Assembly (NCBI RefSeq): GCF_019511525.1
Contig: NZ_JAEUAT010000006.1
Location: forward strand, 186,001 to 250,000
DNA from: Rhizobium cauense
GTDB lineage: Bacteria > Pseudomonadota > Alphaproteobacteria > Rhizobiales > Rhizobiaceae
Direction: 5' to 3'
DNA length: 64,000 nucleotides
Every line of letters begins with the position of its first letter. The first letter of the stretch is position 1. Below, one piece after another: positions 26,604 through 36,038 of this stretch. The position numbers and the translations under genes are program-made. The notes beneath the pieces were generated by a model that was not told the DNA's origin, did not search any database, and saw nothing but the letters and a program-made list of their open reading frames with translations.

Positions 26604-26867
26604 ATGACCTTGAACACATCGCATGCATTCCCGACGCTGGGCCTCATTATCAATGGTGCAGAACGAAGCAGGTTGGTTCGAAGTGTGGCAGATGTTGCCG
26701 AGGTGCTTGTGAGGGACTGGCCATGCGACGATGGGGAGGAATACATCAATGCTTTGGTGGCCTGCCTGGAGGCGCACAAGAATAATATCCCGCCAAGCGC
26801 AGCGCGGGAAGCTCTGATACGCGCGGCGGACGAAGTGAGTATGCCTTACCTAACCCTCGTGAGCTAA
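26604..26867 (+). CDS. DUF982 family protein
   Basis: 87 residues from the ATG behind GAGGGGCG. The pattern of RLVRSVADVAEVLVRDWPCDDGEEYINALVACLEAH followed by AAREALIRAADE matches DUF982, a small-protein family mostly confined to Rhizobiales and often found on plasmids. Function is unknown. It is divergent from the exonuclease gene. A second DUF982 gene is at 59069. Confidence 0.78.
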   Translation: MTLNTSHAFPTLGLIINGAERSRLVRSVADVAEVLVRDWPCDDGEEYINALVACLEAHKNNIPPSAAREALIRAADEVSMPYLTLVS

Positions 26868-27217
26868 GGGCGACTTCCTTCTCAAACGAGAAGCGATAGC
26901 GGGCAACGCTCAGATCAAATGTGACCTAAAGGCTTGCCACCGTGTCCGGCCAAAAAACATCCTGCTGGAGGCAACAATCTCCGCTGGCAGCGAAACGATT
27001 TCTCGCTAGCGTTCGCGCAGCACCATTCAACGTGACATTGCCACGGGTCACCAGGTGCCTCGCTCAAATAGTGCCCTTTGCTCCTTATACATTTCGCCTC
27101 ACCTGTCGCAAAAGGTTCATATGAATACCGTATGCGGCACATCCGCACGACGAACCACCTAATCATCGCCGTTTAAGGAGTGGTCGGAGAGTAATTCGTC
27201 GTGCGATTCACTGGGTG

Positions 27218-27254
27218 ATGTTCATTTGAACATTTGCTCTTGCAAAATGAACAT
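27218..27254 (+). promoter_or_regulatory. GlpR-like operator upstream of the ugp operon
   Basis: ATGTTCA-TT-TGAACAT (27218-27233) is a 7-bp inverted repeat, and a further TGAACAT lies at 27248-27254, exactly 21 bp after the previous one. Escherichia coli GlpR sites have the related form ATGTTCG-N2-CGAACAT. The encoded DeoR/GlpR-type protein is the likely ligand. The 350 bp before it (26868-27217) show nothing else. Confidence 0.6.
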
Positions 27255-27315
27255 TGACTGATACGGTCCCCGCAAGTTTGGAGCGGGAGGCTCTGAACCG
27301 AACAAGGGAGTGAGC

Positions 27316-28644
27316 ATGAAAAAGACGGCTTTGTTCCTGTCCGCGGGTATGGCGGCAGTACTTATGGCATCCCATGCAGCATCAGCAGCGACCAAGATTC
27401 AATGGTGGCACGCTATGGGCGGTGAAAACGGCGCCAAGCTCGAAGAGATTGCCAAAAAGTTCAACGCGTCACAGAGCGACTACGAGATCGTTCCGGTTTT
27501 CAAGGGCACTTATGACGAGACGTTGACGGGTGCCATCGCGGCCTTTCGAGCAAATCAGCAGCCCGCTATTGTCCAGGTATATGAGGTCGGGACAGGTACG
27601 ATGATGGCCGCCCAGGGAGCCATCTATCCGGTTTATGAACTGATGAAGGACCAAGGTGAAGCCTGGGACCAGAGCAAGTTCATCACTCCGGTCGTTGGCT
27701 ATTATTCCGATACGGATGGGAACGTGCTGTCGTTGCCGTTCAACTCTTCAACCCCGATCATGTATTACAACAAGGATGTCTTCAAAAAGGCCGGTCTTGA
27801 TCCAGAAACCCCGCCAAAGACCTGGGCCGATGTTGAATCATTCTCTCGCAAGATCGTCACGTCGGGCGCCGCCAAATGCGGATTCACCAGCGCATGGATC
27901 TCATGGATCCAGACAGAAAATCTGAACGCGCTCCACGACAAGCCGTACTCGACCAGCGCCAACGGATTTGGTGGCCTAGATGCGGAATTCACCTTCAACA
28001 ACGACCTGACGGAACGCCATTGGGGCAATCTCAAGAAGTGGCAGGATGAAGGGCTGTTCAAATATGGTGGCCCGGGCGGTGGCGATAACGCCCCTCCAAT
28101 GTTTTACTCGCAGGAATGCGCCATGTACATGAACTCTTCGGCCGGGCGCGCCGGAGTTGTCAACAACGCCAAGGACTTCAATGTCGGCTTCGCGCCTCTG
28201 CCCTACTATGACGACGTCATCAAGCAACCGATGAATTCAATCATCGGCGGGGCGACCCTGTGGACTCTGCAGGGCAGACCGGCAGAAGAGTACAAAGGCG
28301 TGGCGAAGTTCTTTACCTATCTCCAAAAGCCTGACGTCCAGGCCGACTGGCACCAGTTCTCGGGCTATCTTCCAATCACCGAAGAAGCCTACAAGCTTGG
28401 CCAAGAGCAAGGATATTACGAGAAGAACCCAGGCACGGATGTTGCTATCAAGCAATTGACCCGAGTTGCACCGACGGAAAACTCCAAGGGTATTCGCTTC
28501 GGCAACTATGTACAGGTGCGCGGTATTATCGATGACGAGTTCGCAGCTTTGCTAGGCGGCAAGAAATCCGCCAAGGAGGCGCTCGATTCCGTCGTTAGCC
28601 GTGGCAACGAGCAACTTCGCGACTTCCAATCAGCCAACCAATAG
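27316..28644 (+). CDS. ugpB: ABC transporter substrate-binding protein, UgpB-like
   Basis: 442 residues with a clear signal peptide (MKKTALFLSAGMAAVLMASHAASA-AT). The start is the ATG after AAGGGAG; a GTG lies two codons upstream. The mature part begins IQWWHAMGGENGAKLEEIAKKFN and continues with QVYEVGTGTMMAAQGAI and PFNSSTPIMYYNKDVFKKAGL, all characteristic of UgpB, the periplasmic binder of sn-glycerol-3-phosphate and glycerophosphodiesters. It heads the operon with UgpA, E and C, a GDPD, a GlpR-like repressor and a phosphatase, which supports this substrate. Confidence 0.92.
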   Translation: MKKTALFLSAGMAAVLMASHAASAATKIQWWHAMGGENGAKLEEIAKKFNASQSDYEIVPVFKGTYDETLTGAIAAFRANQQPAIVQVYEVGTGTMMAAQGAIYPVYELMKDQGEAWDQSKFITPVVGYYSDTDGNVLSLPFNSSTPIMYYNKDVFKKAGLDPETPPKTWADVESFSRKIVTSGAAKCGFTSAWISWIQTENLNALHDKPYSTSANGFGGLDAEFTFNNDLTERHWGNLKKWQDEGLFKYGGPGGGDNAPPMFYSQECAMYMNSSAGRAGVVNNAKDFNVGFAPLPYYDDVIKQPMNSIIGGATLWTLQGRPAEEYKGVAKFFTYLQKPDVQADWHQFSGYLPITEEAYKLGQEQGYYEKNPGTDVAIKQLTRVAPTENSKGIRFGNYVQVRGIIDDEFAALLGGKKSAKEALDSVVSRGNEQLRDFQSANQ

Positions 28645-28660
28645 TCCCTAACGCGAGGAG

Positions 28661-28680
28661 GCCGGCCCAAGCCGGCTTCC
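28661..28680 (+). terminator. Short hairpin between ugpB and ugpA
   Basis: GCCGGC-CCAA-GCCGGC followed by TTCCTTCTT. Such a hairpin after a binding-protein gene often limits read-through or protects the upstream mRNA, giving more binding protein than permease. Confidence 0.45.
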
Positions 28681-28711
28681 TTCTTGCCATCCGTTCATGC
28701 GTGAGGGGCAC

Positions 28712-29596
28712 ATGCAGACCAAGCGAACCGTATTCCCAAACAAACTGCTGCCTTATCTGCTGCTGGCGCCGCAGATGCTGGTGACAATCATATTCTTTCT
28801 CTGGCCCGCCGGAACGGCGCTCTGGCAGTCGTTCCTGCGCAACGATGCTTTCGGGTTCAAGACAACTTTCATCTGGTTCGCGAACTACCGGCGGCTGTTT
28901 GCGGATCCGATCTACGTTAGTGCCTTTGGCAATACGATTGTGTTTGCCGTGCTCGTCACGTTCCTGTCGCTGTCCATCTCGCTTTTGTTGGCTGTCGCGG
29001 CTATGCGGGTTTTGCGGGGATCGCGGATCTATTCCACCTTGCTGGTCTGGCCCTATGCAGTTGCACCTGCGATCGCCGGCATCCTCTGGTGGTTCATGTT
29101 CAACCCTTCTATCGGCATCGTGGCGTACATGCTGCGCGCCCTCGGGATCAACTGGAACCATCTCGTCAATGCGAACGATGCCATGACGCTGATTGTCATT
29201 GCGGCAACATGGAAGCAGATTTCCTACAACTTCCTGTTTTTTCTGGCAGGCCTGCAGTCGGTGCCGCGATCGCTTCAGGAAGCGGGCGCCATTGATGGAG
29301 CCGGTCCCGTCAAGCGCTTCTGGACAATCGTCTTCCCGCTAATATCGCCGACGACCTTCTATCTCATGGTCATCAACATCGTCTACGCGATGTTTGACAC
29401 CTTCGGCATCATTCACGCAACGACACAGGGCGGGCCTGCGCGCGCAACGGAGATCCTCGTCTACAAGGTCTATTTCGACGGGTTCATCGGCCTCAATCTG
29501 GGATCGTCAGCTGCACAGTCCGTCATCCTGATGCTGATTGTCATCGGCCTCACAGCTATCCAGTTCCGCTTCGTTGAGCGGCGTGTCCAATACTGA
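28712..29596 (+). CDS. ugpA: ABC transporter permease, UgpA-like
   Basis: 294 residues from the ATG behind GAGGGG; another ATG five codons upstream has no such site. Six transmembrane helices are visible, beginning [22 protein letters not shown]. The EAA loop [24 protein letters not shown] near 205 contacts the ATPase. The segments [19 protein letters not shown] and [21 protein letters not shown] are typical of UgpA. It forms the inner-membrane channel with UgpE. Confidence 0.93.
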   Translation: MQTKRTVFPNKLLPYLLLAPQMLVTIIFFLWPAGTALWQSFLRNDAFGFKTTFIWFANYRRLFADPIYVSAFGNTIVFAVLVTFLSLSISLLLAVAAMRVLRGSRIYSTLLVWPYAVAPAIAGILWWFMFNPSIGIVAYMLRALGINWNHLVNANDAMTLIVIAATWKQISYNFLFFLAGLQSVPRSLQEAGAIDGAGPVKRFWTIVFPLISPTTFYLMVINIVYAMFDTFGIIHATTQGGPARATEILVYKVYFDGFIGLNLGSSAAQSVILMLIVIGLTAIQFRFVERRVQY

Positions 29597-29608
29597 GAGA
29601 GTTTCGCC

Positions 29609-30457
29609 GTGGTTGAAAATCGCCCATTTTTGAATTTCCTGGCGCACCTTGTCTTGATTGTCGGTGCCGCCGTCGTAGTCTTTCCCGTCTATGTCGCCTT
29701 CATTGCGTCCACGCATGGCGGCAATGACTTTCTCTCTGGCGTGGTGCCGCTTCTTCCAGGCCCACATATCATTGAGAACTATGCAGCGATGCTGTCGTCC
29801 GGCATGACAAGCGCCGGCGCTCCACCAATCGGGCCGATGATGATCAATTCTCTCATCATGGCCGTTGGCGTAGCGGTAGGAAAGATCGTCATTTCCATCC
29901 TTTCTGCCTTTGCAATCGTCTACTTCCGGTTTCCGTTTCGAACGCTGGCCTTCTGGATGATTTTCATCACACTGATGCTGCCAGTCGAAGTTCGCATCGT
30001 TCCAACGTTCAAGGTTGTCGCAGACCTTGGACTCCTGAATAATTATGGCGGCCTTATCATCCCACTGATCGCTTCGGCGACGGCAACTTTCCTCTTCCGC
30101 CAGTTCTTCCTAACCGTACCGGAAGAACTGATGGAGGCCGCCCGCGTCGATGGCGCCGGTCCGATGAAATTCTTTCGTGATATTCTCTTGCCGTTGTCGA
30201 CCACGAATATCGCGGCGCTTTTCATCATCCTGTTTGTTCTGGGGTGGAATCAGTACCTCTGGCCGCTGCTGATCACCACCGACCAGAGCCTCTACACCGT
30301 CGTCATGGGCATTCAGCGCATGGCCGCCGTTGCGGACGCGGAGCCTCGCTGGAACCTCGTGATGGCTGCAGTGATCCTCGCAGCCCTGCCACCCGTCCTC
30401 GTCATCCTCGCCATGCAACGCCTTTTCGTCAAAGGCCTGGTCGAAACGGAGAAATAA
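29609..30457 (+). CDS. ugpE: ABC transporter permease, UgpE-like
   Basis: 282 residues with a GTG start 12 bp after ugpA; AGAGAG precedes it. Six transmembrane helices. The EAA motif EAARVDGAGPMKFFRDILLPLS lies near 177, and WNQYLWPLLITTDQSLYTVVMGI near 212 is the MalG/UgpE-type signature. It pairs with UgpA. The next gene, ugpC, starts 3 bp after its stop. Confidence 0.93.
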   Translation: MVENRPFLNFLAHLVLIVGAAVVVFPVYVAFIASTHGGNDFLSGVVPLLPGPHIIENYAAMLSSGMTSAGAPPIGPMMINSLIMAVGVAVGKIVISILSAFAIVYFRFPFRTLAFWMIFITLMLPVEVRIVPTFKVVADLGLLNNYGGLIIPLIASATATFLFRQFFLTVPEELMEAARVDGAGPMKFFRDILLPLSTTNIAALFIILFVLGWNQYLWPLLITTDQSLYTVVMGIQRMAAVADAEPRWNLVMAAVILAALPPVLVILAMQRLFVKGLVETEK

Positions 30458-30460
30458 CAA

Positions 30461-31522
30461 ATGGCTACGATTGATATCGTCGACCTGAAAAAGAACTATG
30501 GCTCTGTTCCTGCCGTCAAGGGCGTTACCCTGTCTGTTGCTGATGGTGAACTCATCGTCCTCGTGGGACCTTCAGGCTGTGGCAAATCAACATTGCTGCG
30601 CATGATTGCCGGATTGGAAACCGTTAGCGAAGGAAAGATCGAAATTGCCGGGCGCAACGTAAACAACGCCGAGCCCGCACAGCGCGACATCGCCATGGTC
30701 TTCCAGAACTATGCGCTCTATCCGCACATGACAGTACGCGGCAATCTGGAGTATGGGCTGAAAAACCGCGGAACCCCACGGTCGGAAATCGATCGGCGTG
30801 TACAGGAAGCGGCCGACATTCTGGAAATCGGATCAATGCTGGGGCGCAAGCCGCGTGAGCTGTCGGGCGGGCAGCGCCAACGCGTTGCGATGGGCCGGGC
30901 CATCGTGAGAGAGCCAGCAGCGTTTCTATTCGACGAACCGCTCTCAAACCTTGATGCCAAGCTGCGCGTGCAGATGCGTGTGGAGATCCGACGGCTGCAG
31001 CGGCGACTAAAGACGACGAGTATCTACGTCACCCATGATCAACTCGAGGCCATGACGCTGGCCGACCGGCTTGTGGTCATGAACGGAGGGCTTGTTGAAC
31101 AGATGGGTTCACCGGTGGAAGTCTATGACAGACCTGCCAGCCTATTCGTCGCCGGCTTCATCGGATCGCCACCCATGAACCTGATGCCAACTGACGTGCT
31201 AGGCTCGAGGATGGATGCGCTCGGATTACCCGCTGGTACCGATATAATTGGTGTTCGGCCCGATGAACTCTCCCTGGTCGAGCCGCTGGAGCCGTCAATC
31301 CGGCTGGAGGCGACGGCCGAACTGCTTGAGCCAATTGGTGGAGAAAGCCATCTTCATGTGCGCGTGGGGGACAACGGTCACTCGGCGATCCTCAGCGTGC
31401 CCGGTCGGCCTGACGTCGCAGAGTCGGCGAAATTTCCAATCTATGCGCGCATCAGCGCGTTGCATCCGTTCAGCCGCAAAACCGGCAAGCGAACAGATGT
31501 CGGGTCTACCCTCCAACGATGA
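30461..31522 (+). CDS. ugpC: ABC transporter ATPase, UgpC-like
   Basis: 353 residues. Walker [12 protein letters not shown] near 36, Q-loop [12 protein letters not shown], signature [17 protein letters not shown], Walker [17 protein letters not shown]-loop [15 protein letters not shown]. The C-terminal TOBE/MalK-type regulatory domain (about 240-353) includes [25 protein letters not shown]. It energises the UgpAE channel. Its stop overlaps the start of the following phosphodiesterase gene by 4 bp. Confidence 0.94.
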   Translation: MATIDIVDLKKNYGSVPAVKGVTLSVADGELIVLVGPSGCGKSTLLRMIAGLETVSEGKIEIAGRNVNNAEPAQRDIAMVFQNYALYPHMTVRGNLEYGLKNRGTPRSEIDRRVQEAADILEIGSMLGRKPRELSGGQRQRVAMGRAIVREPAAFLFDEPLSNLDAKLRVQMRVEIRRLQRRLKTTSIYVTHDQLEAMTLADRLVVMNGGLVEQMGSPVEVYDRPASLFVAGFIGSPPMNLMPTDVLGSRMDALGLPAGTDIIGVRPDELSLVEPLEPSIRLEATAELLEPIGGESHLHVRVGDNGHSAILSVPGRPDVAESAKFPIYARISALHPFSRKTGKRTDVGSTLQR

Positions 31523-32316
31523 CGCTGGCCCTGCTGTCCGGCCATAATATGAAAGACACAATGGAAATGACTGTTTCGCAACCGCGCAAAGGCCCAACAC
31601 GCGAAGAAGTCCAGGCGCATCGTGGCGCTTCGGCAGTTGCACCTGAGAATACGATCGCGGCCTTTAAGGCCGCGGCGGAGCAAGGCTGCAAATGGGTCGA
31701 GCTCGATGTCGCCCTGCTCAAGGACGGCACGGCCGTGGTCATCCACGACGGAAGCGTTGACCGATGCTCTTCCTCGCACGGTCAACTCGCCGACATGGTG
31801 GCAGCGGATCTTTCAGGCATTGACGCCGGATCCTGGTTTTCAAAGGAATTCAGCGGCGAGGCTCTGCCGACGCTATCCTATGCGATCGAAAGACTGGGAG
31901 AGCTTCACCTCAACATCAATGTCGAAATCAAGCAGCATGCCCACCACAAGTCACTCGCCCAACTGACTGGGACCGTCCACGCTCACCTCAGGCAACGCGC
32001 ACCGCATACCCAGGTCATGATCTCGAGTTTTGATTCCAATGCATTGAAAGCGATGCATGAACTTGACCCCACTTATGAGCTTGCCATGCTATGGAGTGAC
32101 CTGCCCAGGGACTGGGCCGACGTCCTGGCTTCCATACCCGCAGGGACGATCCACTTGAACTACAAGGCACTGAGCATTGCTTTTCTAGAGGAAGCGAGCC
32201 GCCGTGGAATCAAGGTGAGGGCCTGGACATGTAACGCACCCCAGCTTCTTGTGCCTTTCTGGGACTTCGGCTTGACAGGTGTCATAACTGACGACCCAAG
32301 TCATTTCCTGACCTGA
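31519..32316 (+). CDS. ugpQ: Glycerophosphodiester phosphodiesterase, UgpQ-like
   Basis: 265 residues. The GDPD core has [20 protein letters not shown] with the catalytic His-Arg and Glu, [19 protein letters not shown] with the metal-binding Glu/Asp and second His, and NINVEIKQ. The C-terminal [25 protein letters not shown] closes the barrel. It would release sn-glycerol-3-phosphate and an alcohol from imported glycerophosphodiesters. The start overlaps the ugpC stop (ATGA); another ATG ten codons later is possible but less well coupled. No signal peptide, so it is cytoplasmic. Confidence 0.92.
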   Translation: MTLALLSGHNMKDTMEMTVSQPRKGPTREEVQAHRGASAVAPENTIAAFKAAAEQGCKWVELDVALLKDGTAVVIHDGSVDRCSSSHGQLADMVAADLSGIDAGSWFSKEFSGEALPTLSYAIERLGELHLNINVEIKQHAHHKSLAQLTGTVHAHLRQRAPHTQVMISSFDSNALKAMHELDPTYELAMLWSDLPRDWADVLASIPAGTIHLNYKALSIAFLEEASRRGIKVRAWTCNAPQLLVPFWDFGLTGVITDDPSHFLT

Positions 32317-32335
32317 GGGCGTGCAGGGGGCCGGA

Positions 32336-33109
32336 ATGATATCGAGCAGACAACGCGACATCCTCGCGCTGATTGAGAACGAGGGAACTCAATTCATCGA
32401 AGACCTTGCTCGACGCTTTGGTCTGACGACGCAGACGATCAGACGCGATATCAACGCACTGTGTGACCTAGGCTACGCCAGACGGTTTCACGGCGGCGTC
32501 GATGTGCCTGTTGAGGGCAGGAACATTTCCCTCAATGCGCGCGCGCAGCTTAACAGTGCCGCAAAGCGACGCATCGCCAAGCGCATCGCAGCCGATATCG
32601 GACCGGACTCAACGGTCTTCCTGGGGATTGGCAGCAGCGTCCAGTTCGTCGCCGAGGCGTTGCGTGATCACCAAAACCTCACCATTGTCACCAACAATAT
32701 CCATGTCGCGTTGATCCTTTGCGGCGCGACCCGTATCGAGGTGCATCTGACTGGCGGGTTATTGCGCCACGACGACCGGGACGTCGTCGGTGCCGACGTG
32801 ATCCGTTTCTTCGAGAAGTTTTATGCCACGCATGCCGTTGTCGGTGCCGGTGCGCTAAGTCCCGTTCACGGCTTGATGGACTTCAGCTATAGCGAGGCGC
32901 AGATCACAAACGCTATCATCGAGAACTCCAAGAGCTGCTTCCTGGCCGCCGATGCCAGCAAGTGGACACGCAATGCGTCGGTGCGTGTTGCGCCCTTTAA
33001 CAAACTCACCCGGTTCTATACAGACCGACTGCCTGATGACCCAGATGTCGCGACAGCATGCGCGGCAAGCAGCATGGACGTCATGGTATGCGGCGAGGAG
33101 CATTCATGA
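32336..33109 (+). CDS. glpR: DeoR/GlpR-type transcriptional repressor
   Basis: 257 residues from the ATG behind AGGGGG. The N-terminal helix-turn-helix (MISSRQRDILALIENEG, then FIEDLARRFGLTTQTIRRDIN) is typical of the DeoR family. The sugar-phosphate sensing domain has VFLGIGSSVQFVAEAL, VTNNIHVALIL, VHLTGGLLRHDDRDVVGAD and KSCFLAADASKW. Co-transcription with the ugp genes and the TGAACAT sites upstream of ugpB suggest it represses this operon and is induced by glycerol-3-phosphate. Whether this is the main GlpR of the cell cannot be told. Confidence 0.88.
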   Translation: MISSRQRDILALIENEGTQFIEDLARRFGLTTQTIRRDINALCDLGYARRFHGGVDVPVEGRNISLNARAQLNSAAKRRIAKRIAADIGPDSTVFLGIGSSVQFVAEALRDHQNLTIVTNNIHVALILCGATRIEVHLTGGLLRHDDRDVVGADVIRFFEKFYATHAVVGAGALSPVHGLMDFSYSEAQITNAIIENSKSCFLAADASKWTRNASVRVAPFNKLTRFYTDRLPDDPDVATACAASSMDVMVCGEEHS

Positions 33110-33924
33110 CATTCATGGGACCTGCGCCCACGTGCGCAGATCTGCGCAACGTGCGTTACCTGTTCACTGATATCGACGACACGCTGACGACCGAGGGTCG
33201 GTTGTTGCCCCAGACATACCAGGCGCTTTGGGATCTCTTCAACGCTGGCATATCGATTATACCCGTGACGGGCGGATCGGCTGGGTGGTGCGAGCACATT
33301 GTACGGGCATGGCCGGTCGCTGCCGTCATCGGGGAAAGTGGTGCCTTTTCCGTTTTTCGCCGAGACGGTCAGGTCGTCTTCGACTACTGGGAAGACGGAA
33401 TTCTACAAGCAAAGCGCCAACGGCAACATCTGGAAGCAGTCAAGGCGCTTTTGGATCAGAGCCCGTCGGCGTTCCGCATTGCCCATGACCAGCCATTTCG
33501 CGTAGCCGACGTTGCAGTAGACATTGGCGGGGTACCGAGCAAAGACGTCGAGATCCTGGCCGATCAAATTCGTGAATGGGGCGCAACCGTCGCCATCAGT
33601 TCCATCCATATCAACACCTGGATCGGGAGTTATGACAAGCGGGCGATGAGCGAGCGAATGCTTGCTCAAGCCTTCGGTGTTGATCCCGTCACCATACCTT
33701 CCCTAACAGCCTTCGTCGGTGATTCACGCAATGACGCCCCAATGTTCGGCTATGTCCGCAACTCGTTCGGCGTGCGGAATATTGTCCCTATCCTTGGCGA
33801 CCTTCCCCACAGACCCCAGTGGGTTTCATCGGAACCAGCAGGTCTTGGGTTTGTCGATATTGCCGCCGTGCTTCTTCAGGCAAGGGCAGAAACACCCACT
33901 GCCAACCGACTGGTCGATCCCTGA
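33106..33924 (+). CDS. HAD-superfamily phosphatase
   Basis: 272 residues, coupled to the repressor gene by an ATGA overlap. HAD motif I is LFTDIDDTLTTEG (nucleophile first Asp, acid/base second), motif II is IPVTGGSAGW, and motif IV is FVGDSRNDAPMF. The cap placement (C2 type, about 85-200) fits subfamily IIB, near mannosyl-3-phosphoglycerate or sucrose-phosphate phosphatase types. The operon suggests a sugar or glycerol phosphate substrate; this is inference. Confidence 0.87.
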   Translation: MTFMGPAPTCADLRNVRYLFTDIDDTLTTEGRLLPQTYQALWDLFNAGISIIPVTGGSAGWCEHIVRAWPVAAVIGESGAFSVFRRDGQVVFDYWEDGILQAKRQRQHLEAVKALLDQSPSAFRIAHDQPFRVADVAVDIGGVPSKDVEILADQIREWGATVAISSIHINTWIGSYDKRAMSERMLAQAFGVDPVTIPSLTAFVGDSRNDAPMFGYVRNSFGVRNIVPILGDLPHRPQWVSSEPAGLGFVDIAAVLLQARAETPTANRLVDP

Positions 33925-33981
33925 ACCAACGGAATGGCTTCTATTTGGAAGGTGCACGACCAACGAAGTCACGCCGAGCCA

Positions 33982-34122
33982 TCAGCCCATCTCGGCTATC
34001 TTTTGATCGAGCTCCTTGATCCAGGAGATGTATCGTTCACGCAAAGGATCGTCGCTTTCCAGCGCAGCAAGCTTCTGTTGAGCCAGGCGCCGTTGATCCC
34101 TCAAAAGTTTGAGCTTCTGCAT
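33982..34122 (-). CDS. Possible short coiled-coil protein
   Basis: 46 residues, MQKLKLLRDQRRLAQQKLAA..., with strongly helical, heptad-like charge spacing. The frame is open further upstream, but that part is not protein-like. The ribosome binding site is weak (GGAAT). It could be a real small protein or chance. Confidence 0.32.
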   Translation of the reverse strand: MQKLKLLRDQRRLAQQKLAALESDDPLRERYISWIKELDQKIAEMG

Positions 34123-34354
34123 TAAAATTCCAAGATTTCTTAGATTCGATGGATACCGGCAAGAGCTACCAAACACAAGGCCTTTGTTCGTGTTCCGTTC
34201 CGTTGCCGCGCACTCTGGATTGGTTGCCACCGTTGGATCAAGGTACCAAGGATCAGCCCACACGGTCATGTTGCCGCAACATGCTATCTGATGCAGTTCG
34301 AGCATTTTCGCCGGTATCTGGTGCGCCCAAACCATCGCCTTGTACTTCGTGCAT

Positions 34355-34648
34355 CTAGTGCAGCGTAGTGTTTTTCGACCGCTGTGAGATGACCTGCCGC
34401 ATAACGCCAATCAAACGCGCAGCTGACTGCATTACTTCGTTCGCAACGTCGATATCGCCGTGGCCAATCTCCCTGGCCAGGTTCCTGACTGTGTGCGCGA
34501 CATCTTCCAGCATGGAGCCAAGCTGTCGTTCTTCGATCGGAAGCTGATGGGCGAATGCACCAAGCGTATCGGCAAAATTCAGAAGGACTGAGGTGGTTTG
34601 CTCGGCATTCAGTTTGGGTAGTGTATCGGAACGGGAATTATGAGGCAT
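34355..34648 (-). CDS. Hypothetical helical protein
   Basis: 97 residues from the ATG of MPHNSRSDTLPKL. Content is almost all helical (TSVLLNFADTLGAFAHQLPI, LGSMLEDVAHTVRNLAREIG, VMQSAARLIGVMRQV). No family was recognised. The frame extends upstream, but that stretch is rich in Pro/Gly and unlikely to be coding. No strong ribosome binding site is seen. Confidence 0.45.
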   Translation of the reverse strand: MPHNSRSDTLPKLNAEQTTSVLLNFADTLGAFAHQLPIEERQLGSMLEDVAHTVRNLAREIGHGDIDVANEVMQSAARLIGVMRQVISQRSKNTTLH

Positions 34649-35049
34649 CACGCCCGAAAATGGGACCTTCGCACGCAATTTCAAGGATACCGACGATTTA
34701 CCCTTCACCGGGGAAGGCACAACCTGTCGGCCCTGTTCGCAACGAAATTTGTCACGGCATTGAAGCTGCGCGTTGCTTCTGCCGTGTGCTCGCGCAGGGC
34801 CCGGGCCTGGTCCGCTCAAGAGCAAGCACTCCGAAGACATTTTTCACCAGTTTTCCACATGTCACACGCTCCGATGCAGCGCCAAAACCGGCACGACACC
34901 TCAAGTTGGTGCTGAGATGACGAATATTGTCCGGTCGACGCAGATAATCCGAACATGTTGATTATCCGTGTTGATTAGACATTCCTTGTGGTGAATGATC
35001 TGCGCGATTCGCGAGGGCGACAAGATCAGTCAAAAGATCGAGAGGCAGT

Positions 35050-35397
35050 GTGCGACCGACAGAAACGAATGATGAGTTCCTGACCGACAACCCTGCTGAA
35101 CCGGCAGGCAGCATTGTAGCGAGAGATCATCGGATCATCAAAGGCGATGATATCAACCAGGAACTATCGGGAAGGCAGTCGTCCTCCGAAAGGCCCATTA
35201 CAGACTTCTCCTTCGCCAAGAATGCGTTGAAGACGCTTTGCCGAGAACACGAAGTAACCCGGGACAGAAAGGCGAAGTTGGAGCTGGCGACCCTTGTGTT
35301 GGCGCTCATCAAGGAAGGCGTGCGTGACGAAGAGCAGCTAACAGTCCGCGCGCGTGCCAAATGGCTGGAATCTGAGCGCTCCTCCGAAAGTCAGTAA
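35050..35397 (+). CDS. Hypothetical protein
   Basis: 115 residues with a GTG start after AGAGGCA. The N-terminal half is polar and probably disordered. The C-terminal half, from about residue 53, is helical and basic (FAKNALKTLCREHEVTRDRKAKLELATLVLALIKEGV). No family recognised. About 400 bp without another gene precede it on this strand. Confidence 0.5.
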   Translation: MRPTETNDEFLTDNPAEPAGSIVARDHRIIKGDDINQELSGRQSSSERPITDFSFAKNALKTLCREHEVTRDRKAKLELATLVLALIKEGVRDEEQLTVRARAKWLESERSSESQ

Positions 35398-35594
35398 CCC
35401 TTCGAGGACATGGAACGTCGGCAGTTCAACAGGGTGCGGGTCGCCTGTAGTTTTATAGATGGTCATCCCGGCTTGGATGGTCGCCCGAAAAATGGAGTCG
35501 ATCCTAAATCCCGCCGCCGTTTCGCTAAGACAATAGGACCCGAAGTCCGCCTATCAGCTCACTTTCAGCGGGGGTTGACTCTCCGAAAACTTGA

Positions 35595-35609
35595 GAACAA
35601 AATGAGAAC
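35595..35609. promoter_or_regulatory. Alphaproteobacterial LexA (SOS) box
   Basis: GAAC-AAAATGA-GAAC, exactly the direct repeat GAAC-N7-GAAC (complement GTTC-N7-GTTC) bound by LexA in Rhizobiaceae. It ends 17 bp before the ATG at 35627. A third, inverted copy (GTTCTCA, 35621-35627) touches the start codon. Confidence 0.7.
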
Positions 35610-35626
35610 ATCTTACGGAGGTTCTC

Positions 35627-35794
35627 ATGACCCAGACCGAGCAGGTTATTGCAAATGCCCTGGCAACTGTCGCCGCCAGCCGTGCGGAACGAGAACGCGA
35701 CGCCGAACGCCGAAAGCGCGTATTCGGCAAGATCGAAATCGGTCGCCCTCTTCCCCCCATCAAAGGCCACCAGCTTAGTCTGGACTTGCACTGA
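35627..35794 (+). CDS. Small basic protein behind a LexA box
   Basis: 55 residues, ATG after ACGGAGGTTCTC. An alanine-rich N-terminal helix and a highly charged stretch (SRAERERDAERRKRVFGKIE) are followed by a Pro-rich tail, RPLPPIKGHQLSLDLH, which resembles a short linear docking motif (QLSLDL is close to the QLxLF beta-clamp-binding consensus). The end overlaps the next start (TGATG). The LexA box directly upstream implies induction by DNA damage. Confidence 0.65.
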   Translation: MTQTEQVIANALATVAASRAERERDAERRKRVFGKIEIGRPLPPIKGHQLSLDLH

Positions 35795-36021
35795 TGTTGC
35801 CGCTCACGAAAGAAGATATTGACTTCGAGGTGCGGGCGGCCCTTGCGTGGCACGGCGATGACGCGCACGAAACTGTCGCGACACTGCTCGAGGACATCCG
35901 CCACTTGCGTCAACAGCTGGCTCGGGCTGGCACCGCCATAAGCCGCGGTATCGGGCGCGGTTCGGTGCGTCAGTTTGAACGAAGTATTGAGACAGCGCGT
36001 AACGCCGCCACCAGCTGCTGA
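35794..36021 (+). CDS. Small helical protein, second gene of the LexA-box operon
   Basis: 75 residues; its ATG shares bases with the previous stop. LTKEDIDFEVRAALAWHGDDAHETVATLLEDIRHLRQQLARAG is a helical segment. No family recognised. The overlap with the previous gene implies co-expression. Confidence 0.6.
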   Translation: MLPLTKEDIDFEVRAALAWHGDDAHETVATLLEDIRHLRQQLARAGTAISRGIGRGSVRQFERSIETARNAATSC

Positions 36022-36038
36022 CTTCGCAACGTTGATCG

